Shown: piece by piece, positions 1 to 5,464 of the stretch
Position numbering within the stretch: position 1 is the first letter of the stretch
How the letters are laid out: every line of letters starts with the position of its first letter
Assembly (NCBI GenBank): GCA_025924755.1
Contig: JAICHT010000224.1
Span: 1-6,021, forward strand
Source: Chitinophagaceae bacterium
GTDB taxonomy: Bacteria; Bacteroidota; Bacteroidia; Chitinophagales; Chitinophagaceae
Direction: 5' to 3'
DNA: 6,021 bases
Notes under the pieces: model-generated
What the model saw: the letters and a program-made list of their open reading frames with translations, nothing else
The model's database searches: none
What the model was told of the DNA's origin: nothing
Position numbers and translations under genes: made by a program

Positions 1-132
1 AATTATGTGCAGTCTATAATGGCCAGCCGGTATGATGCTTTTGTTTATATTGATAAAACAAAAGCAGTGCATCCATTGCACCTAAAACCGCATGATACCG
101 AAATGCCGGACACATATCCGTTTGGTGTATAA
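1..132 (+). CDS. C-terminal end of a possible erythromycin-esterase-like protein (5' truncated)
   Basis: Frame 1 is open from the first base to a TAA at 130-132 and gives the last 43 residues of a protein that starts outside the window. The visible piece contains SRYDAFVYIDKTKAVHPLHL, then an acidic and proline-rich tail ending in TYPFGV. A 'YDAF-x-IDKT-x-A-x-HPL' strand near the C-terminus is how I remember erythromycin-esterase-family proteins (EreA/EreB-like hydrolases) of Bacteroidota ending. That recognition comes from memory of the family, and the catalytic histidine and glutamate region is not present here. The gene converges on the radical SAM gene with 26 bases between the two stop codons, so they are not in one operon. 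That it is the end of a real gene is fairly sure; the family name is only moderately supported. Confidence 0.5.
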   Translation, partial: NYVQSIMASRYDAFVYIDKTKAVHPLHLKPHDTEMPDTYPFGV

Positions 133-158
133 TTGAAAATAAAAAATCAGAGATTCTA

Positions 159-1382
159 TCAGGCGATTTTTCCAAATCTTGGGCAATAATTTTCTTTTTT
201 TGGCAGCTGCCTTGTTCCCGCTTTTAAAAAGGATATAATATTATACGATTTTGTATGGCAGAAAGGACAAGCATGAACATCACCGGCTGAATCTACATAC
301 ACACTACGGCTACCGGAAAAACAACCTACCTTTCGCTGGTGATACCCATGATATAAAAGGGTAGGATGATCTTTGAATGCAGGTGTATGGTTTACAAGTG
401 TAAAAACTCCCTCCAGCTTTTCAATATGCCTTTTCTCTAGCAGCACTTCCCGACCTTCGTAATGCCCAATATCCCGTGGTTCCAATACTTGCACAAACTG
501 AACGCCTAATGCCTTGGCAAAATTCATATAAGGCAACAGATGATTGCCATCAAGAAATTGCTTAGTAGCACACACACTAATAGAAACAACCAAACCAGCT
601 TTACGGGCAGCCTTTACAGCAGTTGTAGCTTGTTCAAAAGAATCAGGGTGACCTCTGAATAAATTGTGCAGTTCAGGAATATAATGATCAATACTTACTA
701 CCATTCCTTTACAGCCGGCTTCTTTAAGCTGGGCTGCTGTACTATCATTTACATTAAAGCCGGAGGTAAGCACCCAGCATTCACTTTTTTTACTGGCAAA
801 TTGTATTAATTGGAGTAAGTCTTTAATACGAACCATAGGTTCTCCACCGCTAAAGTGGAATTGCAATACCCCTTCTTTCTGGTACAGGTCAATTACTTTT
901 AATAAATCTTCTTTGGTAAAAGCTTCTTTCTGATTTAGGTTATTCCACTCAAAGCAGTGTTCACACCGCATTGGACACTTTCGCGTAATGGCTAAAAAAA
1001 CAAACGAAAGTTTTTCTGCTACTGTCATAGGTGAAGCATGTCGCCTTAATTCGCTTTTAATAAGCGTATCGTAAGCGTTAGAAGGCCAGCCGGGAGTGTA
1101 TTGATTAAAATAATATCTACCGCTTATCTTATAAATTTTTTTCAGGTTCCCTCCCCAAACATTACTACGCAGATTTAGCATGACTTTATAGGTGCTCCAT
1201 ATTTTCTTAGGATGCTTTAATGTGATACAGGTAAAATAAAAGATGCGAAGTTTTATAGCCCACCAGATAAATGTTCTTTCTAAAGTGGATAAATGAGATG
1301 AAGAGTCAATTGTATTTGCGGATGTGTTATTACTTAGAACATGCTCTTTTTTAACTTGCTGAATTGGAATAAATGTTTCCAT
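159..1382 (-). CDS. Radical SAM protein with SPASM/twitch-like C-terminus
   Basis: This 407-residue protein has the radical SAM signature CPMRCEHC (Cys136, Cys140, Cys143; CxxxCxxC), which binds the 4Fe-4S cluster that cleaves S-adenosylmethionine. An SGGEP motif follows at 178-182, the usual SAM-binding strand. The C-terminus has Cys354, then Gly367 and Cys372 in the C-x12-G-x4-C spacing of SPASM/twitch domains, then Cys375 and Cys400. Four cysteines would suit one auxiliary cluster (twitch) rather than the two of a full SPASM domain. Residues 1-125 precede the core and include an aromatic, basic stretch around 39-55 that might lie on a membrane. The ATG at 1382 is the first in frame and lacks a clear ribosome-binding site, as is common in Bacteroidota. 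It lies 56 bases downstream of the lipoprotein gene on the same strand. The reaction and substrate are unknown; peptide or protein modification is the usual role of SPASM/twitch enzymes but is unproven here. Confidence 0.88.
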   Translation of the reverse strand: METFIPIQQVKKEHVLSNNTSANTIDSSSHLSTLERTFIWWAIKLRIFYFTCITLKHPKKIWSTYKVMLNLRSNVWGGNLKKIYKISGRYYFNQYTPGWPSNAYDTLIKSELRRHASPMTVAEKLSFVFLAITRKCPMRCEHCFEWNNLNQKEAFTKEDLLKVIDLYQKEGVLQFHFSGGEPMVRIKDLLQLIQFASKKSECWVLTSGFNVNDSTAAQLKEAGCKGMVVSIDHYIPELHNLFRGHPDSFEQATTAVKAARKAGLVVSISVCATKQFLDGNHLLPYMNFAKALGVQFVQVLEPRDIGHYEGREVLLEKRHIEKLEGVFTLVNHTPAFKDHPTLLYHGYHQRKVGCFSGSRSVYVDSAGDVHACPFCHTKSYNIISFLKAGTRQLPKKENYCPRFGKIA

Positions 1383-1438
1383 AAATTATAGCTTTGGTAT
1401 CATTAAGAAAAAATTGAAAAAAATCAGTTAAATAGAAA

Positions 1439-3106
1439 TTATTTAGCGATAGCAAGGGCTTTAAAATTGGTTTCGCTGATTTTTTTATATAAGGCCCTTC
1501 CATAAATTGGGAACGCATTGGGTTTAGTAAACTGACGAAGGAAAGTAATATTAGGCCTGGTTTTAAAGTCTCTTATATGTTCGTAATATCCCTTTGTTTT
1601 TAGTATGTAGGTTTGGGTTTTTTCTTTTTCAGCGGAAGAGGTTTTATAAGTCAGGGTAACTATATTGCCAATTAGAGGCTGCTCCAAATAATGTCCATCT
1701 TCTCTTTGTAAAAGTTCCAAAACGTTTTTCCCCAGTTCGTCTGTTGCCAGTATAGGTGAAAGCTTTTGTACTGTAAAGGGTTCGTCTGCTGAATAATCCA
1801 TAGCAGCATAATCAATTTCCCAGAACATAAAGCCACTGGAAAGTTTAATTTCAGAAAAGGGGCCTCCGGATTTAGAAACATCAATCGGTACTACTATTTC
1901 CCTGGCGGCTAAAGGACCAGTGGTGGTAATACTAGTCACCTTTTTCCATCCTTCTGTTGTTTTTACAGATACCTCTAACGGTATTTGCTGCTCTTGTGTC
2001 CATTTCAATAACTCACTTGCCGGTTTATTACGCTGCTTTTTCAGGTAGGTTTCATAATAACGTCCAAAACCTTTAGCCAATTCGCCGTAAAGTAAGTCAA
2101 GCCAATAGGAGTTTTTCAGGTCAAGCACTAATTTGCCTTTTGTAGCGCCTGCCGGTTTTTTAAACTGCATCACTACCTCGTTATGGGCATCTGCAGTCGT
2201 TGTATCGTCCATATAGAGTACACTATAATCGTCCCGTTTCTTTAAAGCAGCACTTACTTCTTTTTTATTATTTAGCCGGGCTGAAATTGATACTTGCGGT
2301 TGTGCTATACTATAAAGATTACCTGCTTCATCTGCTAATACCTTACTATTTTTATTATGGTTAATAACCCATAGTTCGGCCATATCGGTATATTGCCGTT
2401 CTTTTAATTCATTGCTTATTTTTAGTTGAAGGCTGCCATCATCCGTGGTTGCCATTTTTAAGGGCAGAAAATCATACCGGGCTAATTGAGGGTAAATGGC
2501 GCCGCCATATATTTCACCTTGTAAGGTAAACTCGTTACCATCATACGCACTTACAAACGGACAGGAACTTTTTGTGGCCAATATTATGACCGTACTTACT
2601 AATACTGCACCTAAAGTAAAGCCTACTGCGCCAATCACGTAACTATTGGTAGTTCTTTTTTTATCGTATTCCAGTACTTCTATCTTTTGCACTTTATCTA
2701 AAGGAAGCGTATAATGGCCTAGTGTGGCAGTATTGTCTTGGGTAATATATAAATGTACTTCGTTCAATACCTGTCGATCGGATGAATCAGATCTTTTGTA
2801 TTGCATCCTGCCATGGCGTCCGTTTACCAGGTGCAGCTTGTGGCTAGGAGGTAAAGTATCTAATGTACACTCTAATGTTTTCTGGTCACCACTTAGCACT
2901 ATATTATTCATGTAATAAGCATTGTTTCCATTACGTAATACGAAGTACCGGCTCTGTAATTTTAAAGAATCAATACTGCCTGCAGTATTGGCATTAGAAC
3001 CCGTATTAACAGTAGTGGCTTTGTAGAAGGTATGACAGGCAGCCAGGAAGGCAATTACAAAAACTGTAAAGAATAGGTGTTTAGGTTTAATAGATGGATG
3101 TACCAT
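1439..3106 (-). CDS. Conserved hypothetical lipoprotein with an internal hydrophobic helix
   Basis: This 555-residue protein begins with a basic n-region, a hydrophobic core (about 11-21) and a lipobox LAAC ending at Cys24, so it is probably lipidated and exported. Residues 50-145 look like a beta-rich module ending in KVQKIEVLEYDKKRT. A Gly/Val/Ile-rich hydrophobic stretch at about 155-177 follows. Directly after it comes a motif region, SCPFVSAYDGNEF (181-193) and GEIYGGAIYPQLARYDFLPL (197-216), then ERQYTDMAELWVINH (236-250). I associate this 'CP-x-V...G-x-x-Y/F...GEI/AEP-x-GGA...L-x-R-x-DY/F' arrangement with uncharacterised, often lipidated Bacteroidota proteins, but I know no function for them. 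The remaining 300 residues look like mixed beta-sandwich sequence, including TFLRQFTKPNAFPIYGRALY near the C-terminus. It sits between the barrel gene (118-base gap) and the radical SAM gene (56-base gap). The start ATG at 3106 places the signal peptide correctly. Confidence 0.85.
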   Translation of the reverse strand: MVHPSIKPKHLFFTVFVIAFLAACHTFYKATTVNTGSNANTAGSIDSLKLQSRYFVLRNGNNAYYMNNIVLSGDQKTLECTLDTLPPSHKLHLVNGRHGRMQYKRSDSSDRQVLNEVHLYITQDNTATLGHYTLPLDKVQKIEVLEYDKKRTTNSYVIGAVGFTLGAVLVSTVIILATKSSCPFVSAYDGNEFTLQGEIYGGAIYPQLARYDFLPLKMATTDDGSLQLKISNELKERQYTDMAELWVINHNKNSKVLADEAGNLYSIAQPQVSISARLNNKKEVSAALKKRDDYSVLYMDDTTTADAHNEVVMQFKKPAGATKGKLVLDLKNSYWLDLLYGELAKGFGRYYETYLKKQRNKPASELLKWTQEQQIPLEVSVKTTEGWKKVTSITTTGPLAAREIVVPIDVSKSGGPFSEIKLSSGFMFWEIDYAAMDYSADEPFTVQKLSPILATDELGKNVLELLQREDGHYLEQPLIGNIVTLTYKTSSAEKEKTQTYILKTKGYYEHIRDFKTRPNITFLRQFTKPNAFPIYGRALYKKISETNFKALAIAK

Positions 3107-3224
3107 AGCAGTTGGTTTAGGTGTTAAGAAATGATGATTTTAATTGCTGCTTGTATGAAATATTTTCATTCAAATTCAATACAGTAATTAAAAGCCAATA
3201 TGAATAGCAATAAATGGTTTAATA

Positions 3225-3803
3225 TTAAAAAATATAACCCAGGCAAAGGCCAAAATATTTGTTTTTCAAACTACTGATACGATCCTTTGATGCACTTACA
3301 TTTTTTAAGCCGTCTGTATAATTCAGGCTTATAAAAAAACCAATAGGCCATTCATAGCCGGTTAAGATATTAACGCCAAAATCTGTATCAGTAAAAGGGT
3401 ATTGCGAAGAGCCTTTCAATATATAAAAACTAATTACTGGTCCGCCTCCAATCATAAATTTCCCATTCTTATTATTTGTTTTATAGACTATATCAAGAGG
3501 TAGATCAATGTAAGGAAGCGTTTGTGGTATTGTATAAGAAGAACCTGAAAAAGTGCTGGTTTCTTTGTACCCTTTTGCTACATACTCCAGCTCAGGACGA
3601 AATGCAACTTTTTTCCCTAACGGCCAGTCAAGCAAAATCCCAAATATGCCTCCTGTTTTTACTTGTTGACCATAAATTATATAATTATCGGTATGGGTTA
3701 TTTTTGTAAAAGAGGTACTGATTCCAGCCTTTATGCCAATTTTTGGCTGCGCAAATAGGTAAATTGCAGGCAGTAAACTAAAGGTTAGAAGAAATGCCTT
3801 CAT
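3225..3803 (-). CDS. PorT-family outer-membrane beta-barrel protein
   Basis: This 192-residue protein carries a type I signal peptide, with cleavage likely after LFA (residue 18) before Gln19. The mature part starts with the strand KIGIKAGIS (21-29) and then shows the run of short motifs typical of the 'outer membrane protein beta-barrel' family (PF13568-like): FRPELEYVAKGYK (68-80), YIDLPLDIVYKT (98-109), GGGPVISF (119-126), DFGVNILTGYEW (141-152), NYTDGLKNVS (161-170) and a last strand YFGLCLGYIF ending in Phe, the usual C-terminal signal for barrel assembly. The length is normal for these roughly 8-stranded barrels. Members are very common in Bacteroidota and mostly lack a known role, so the PorT label gives the fold only and does not imply type IX secretion. 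Its ATG at 3803 immediately follows the signal peptide n-region. It is first in a same-strand series with the lipoprotein and radical SAM genes. Confidence 0.9.
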   Translation of the reverse strand: MKAFLLTFSLLPAIYLFAQPKIGIKAGISTSFTKITHTDNYIIYGQQVKTGGIFGILLDWPLGKKVAFRPELEYVAKGYKETSTFSGSSYTIPQTLPYIDLPLDIVYKTNNKNGKFMIGGGPVISFYILKGSSQYPFTDTDFGVNILTGYEWPIGFFISLNYTDGLKNVSASKDRISSLKNKYFGLCLGYIF

Positions 3804-3811
3804 AATATAGG

Positions 3812-3844
3812 GTTTGTATGTTTACAAACAAGTACTTGTACAAA
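3812..3844. promoter_or_regulatory. Cluster of three overlapping palindromes just upstream of the barrel gene
   Basis: Three perfect symmetric elements lie within 33 bases: GTTTGTA / TACAAAC with a 4-base spacer (3812-3829), the 12-base palindrome ACAAGTACTTGT (3828-3839), and TTGTACAA (3836-3843). The hexamer TACAAA also occurs twice (3823-3828 and 3839-3844). They lie 8 to 40 bases upstream of the barrel protein's start codon, a place that suits an operator or a leader-RNA hairpin. No known regulator site was recognised, and short AT-rich palindromes can arise by chance. Confidence 0.27.
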
Positions 3845-4060
3845 ATCATAAAGGCGGAAAAAGTAGCTTCACCAGTACGTATTTTAATCCCTTTGGCACA
3901 TTCGCTATATTAAAGTAATAGAGTTAATTGAAAATTCATAGCTATTTGGTGCCTTTTCCGGAAATAAAGTTTAGCCATAAACTATGTAAAGTATATTTTA
4001 CTATAAGCCATAGTCGGTTAGTTCTCTTATGTGAATTCAATTTCGTAAATTTATAAGGCA

Positions 4061-4162
4061 ATGCGGCCTGATTACCCTCAAAAGATATTTATTGATAAGC
4101 GGAGCAGTTTTGTATTGCTTATGGAAACGCTGGCAATGCAATCCTTCTTCTTCTTCTATTAA
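4061..4162 (+). CDS. Candidate Phe/Tyr-rich leader peptide upstream of hppD
   Basis: An ATG at 4061 opens a 33-residue frame whose last residues are MQSFFFFY followed by TAA: four successive TTC (Phe) codons, one TAT (Tyr) codon and the stop. It ends 96 bases before the hppD start. In-frame ATGs at 4121 and 4136 would give peptides of 13 and 8 residues with the same ending; the 4136 ATG has GGAA about 10 bases upstream. The downstream gene degrades a tyrosine (and, indirectly, phenylalanine) product, so a peptide that senses these amino acids would make regulatory sense. Against this, the Phe run is a simple TTC repeat, the ribosome-binding signal at 4061 is poor (AAGG only two bases before the ATG), and no terminator hairpin with a U-tract follows. 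This is a suggestion, not an established gene. Confidence 0.2.
   Translation: MRPDYPQKIFIDKRSSFVLLMETLAMQSFFFFY
4145..4156 (+). repeat. Short (TTC)4 trinucleotide repeat
   Basis: Four exact TTC units lie 103 bases upstream of the hppD start codon. They encode Phe-Phe-Phe-Phe in the frame of the candidate leader peptide. A repeat this short can vary in unit number by slippage, which in that frame would change the number of Phe codons without shifting the frame. Confidence 0.55.
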
Positions 4163-4258
4163 TGCATACTGTTCTCAACACCTAAGTGCAGTGCAACATT
4201 CCTTGCATGCTATTGTCAAAGCTTCATTTCAAAATACTTCATCAATAAACAATAAATT

Positions 4259-5395
4259 ATGTCAACAGCAATGGCAGAAAAACTACAAATACAATTAGAA
4301 ACTCCCACCGATTTTTTACCCTTGCAGGGTACTGATTATATTGAATTTTATGTGGGCAATGCCAAGCAGGCGGCTCATTATTATATGAGTGCCTTTGGCT
4401 TTAGCGCTTTGGCATATGCTGGCCCGGAAACAGGGATAAGAGACCGTGCCAGTTACGTGGTGCGGCAAAATAAATTGACGTTTGTACTTACTACTCCTAT
4501 TCATGCAGGTAACGAAATTGCCGATCATATTTACAAACACGGCGATGGTGTAAAAGTATTGGCCTTACGGGTTGAGGATGCAACTGACGCCTGGATGCAA
4601 ACTACCAGCAGAGGCGGGAAAAGCTATATGGAACCAACCCTTTTAAAAGATGAGGAAGGCGAAATAGTAATGAGTGGCATTCATACATACGGAGATACAG
4701 TGCATTTGTTTATTGAGCGGAAAAATTATAACGGACCCTTTATGCCTGGCTACCGAAATTGGGAGCCTGCTTTTAATACGCAATCCACCGGTTTGCTTTA
4801 TGTAGACCATTGTGTTGGTAACGTAGGGTGGAATTGTATGAATAAATGGGTAAAATTTTATGAAGAAGTAATGGGTTTTAGAAACATCCTGACTTTTGAT
4901 GATAACGATATCTCTACCGAATATTCGGCCTTAATGAGTAAGGTGATGAGTAATGGAAATGGCTATGTAAAGTTCCCTATAAATGAACCCGCCGAAGGAA
5001 AGAAAAAATCGCAGGTAGAAGAATACCTTGAATTTTATGATGGCGAAGGCGTACAGCATATAGCGCTTGCTACAAATGACATTGTAAAAACGGTTCGTGA
5101 ACTAATGAAAAGAGGCGTCGAATTTTTAAAGGTTCCGGATACCTATTATAACGACTTGGAAAATCGGGTTGGCCGCATTGAAGAAGATATAGCACCTTTA
5201 AAAGAACTGGGCATATTGGTAGACCGGGATGATGAAGGTTATTTGCTTCAATTATTTAGTAAGCCAATAGAAGACCGGCCTACCGTTTTTTTTGAAATCA
5301 TCCAGCGCAAAGGCGCTAAAAGTTTTGGAAAGGGAAATTTTAAGGCCTTGTTTGAAGCCATAGAAAGAGAGCAGGAAGCCCGTGGTAATTTATAA
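4259..5395 (+). CDS. hppD: 4-hydroxyphenylpyruvate dioxygenase
   Basis: This 378-residue enzyme converts 4-hydroxyphenylpyruvate and O2 to homogentisate and CO2, the second step of tyrosine breakdown, in the cytoplasm with a non-haem Fe(II). The N-terminal vicinal-oxygen-chelate domain runs from about 24 (DYIEFYVGNAKQAAHYY) to about 155. The catalytic domain from about 178 carries the full iron triad: His184 in YVDHCVGNV, His267 in GVQHIALAT, and Glu346 in PTVFFEIIQRKG. Gln331 in LLQLFSKP and the helix near the C-terminus, KGNFKALFEAIE (358-369), are also family hallmarks. The length fits the roughly 380-residue type of Streptomyces and eukaryotes rather than the shorter Pseudomonas type. ATG 4259 is taken as the start; ATG 4271 (Met5) is a possible alternative, and neither has a clear Shine-Dalgarno. 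No homogentisate dioxygenase or fumarylacetoacetase gene follows, since the next gene is a cell-wall enzyme, so the pathway is not gathered at this spot. Confidence 0.97.
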   Translation: MSTAMAEKLQIQLETPTDFLPLQGTDYIEFYVGNAKQAAHYYMSAFGFSALAYAGPETGIRDRASYVVRQNKLTFVLTTPIHAGNEIADHIYKHGDGVKVLALRVEDATDAWMQTTSRGGKSYMEPTLLKDEEGEIVMSGIHTYGDTVHLFIERKNYNGPFMPGYRNWEPAFNTQSTGLLYVDHCVGNVGWNCMNKWVKFYEEVMGFRNILTFDDNDISTEYSALMSKVMSNGNGYVKFPINEPAEGKKKSQVEEYLEFYDGEGVQHIALATNDIVKTVRELMKRGVEFLKVPDTYYNDLENRVGRIEEDIAPLKELGILVDRDDEGYLLQLFSKPIEDRPTVFFEIIQRKGAKSFGKGNFKALFEAIEREQEARGNL

Positions 5396-5427
5396 ATTTA
5401 AATTGAGCTTTTATTTGCATTTGTTTT

Positions 5428-5459
5428 CCGATATTGCCGCAGCAATTAATAATTGTCGG
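5428..5459 (+). other. Nested, mutually exclusive inverted repeats between hppD and the transpeptidase gene
   Basis: The 69-base gap (5396-5464) holds an outer CCGA / TCGG pair (5428-5431 and 5456-5459). It encloses two inner stems that share bases: ATTGC / GCAAT with a 4-base loop (5433-5446) and CAATT / AATTG with a 3-base loop (5443-5455). There is no U-tract after either stem, so an intrinsic terminator is not supported. The structure lies directly before the next start codon at 5465 and could affect translation or mark an operator. Chance remains a fair explanation for stems this short. Confidence 0.22.
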
Positions 5460-5464
5460 TAAAT

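Larger units (their letters stand above)
3804..4258. other. Divergent intergenic region between the barrel gene and hppD
   Basis: This 455-base non-coding stretch must hold the promoters of both divergent genes. Near the barrel gene is the palindrome cluster described separately. In the middle, GTAAA / TTTAC (3986-3990 and 3997-4001) and ACTATG / CATAGT (3981-3986 and 4009-4014) are inverted repeats of unknown meaning. TAAATTTA at 4046-4053 matches the Bacteroidota -7 consensus TAnnTTTG at 7 of 8 positions, but I find no convincing -33 TTTG at the usual 19-21 base spacing, so no promoter is called. The half next to hppD contains a small reading frame (4061-4162), a TTC repeat, and TGCAA / TTGCA inverted repeats (4192-4207). 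No tRNA, known riboswitch or U-tract terminator was seen. Confidence 0.6.

Noticed and set aside
142..171. AAAAATC / GATTTTT inverted repeat between the converging stop codons, as a bidirectional terminator
   Set aside because: The arms are almost pure A-T with a 16-base loop, there is no G+C core, and one arm lies within the radical SAM coding end. Too weak to call.
1429..1445. TAAATA / TATTTA hairpin over the lipoprotein stop codon, followed on the minus strand by T-runs, as an attenuator before the radical SAM gene
   Set aside because: An A-U-only six-pair stem is very unstable, and T-runs are common in this AT-rich gap.
1672..1884. Minus-strand 70-residue frame inside the lipoprotein gene, and similar small frames at 2724-2915, 3476-3709, 4316-4540 and 5411-5608
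   Set aside because: All lie mostly or entirely within well-supported genes in other frames, with no start signals or recognisable domains of their own.
3155..3178. ATGAAA / TTTCAT inverted repeat and a minus-strand TGAATTTG (3171-3178) as a promoter for the lipoprotein gene
   Set aside because: TGAATTTG misses the A of TAnnTTTG, the nearest upstream TTGG is only 16 bases away instead of 19-21, and the hairpin lacks a T-tract. The evidence does not rise above AT-rich background.
3818..3913. A 31-residue plus-strand frame starting in the palindrome cluster, considered as a small peptide or RiPP precursor
   Set aside because: It has no ribosome-binding signal, no leader-core pattern and no Cys, Ser or Thr-rich core, and it lies on the opposite strand to the radical SAM gene.
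4092..4298. A 68-residue plus-strand frame overlapping the hppD start
   Set aside because: It reads through the leader and 40 bases of hppD in another frame, has low-complexity Ser/Gln/Asn content from the TTC repeat and shows no domain. It is probably not a gene.
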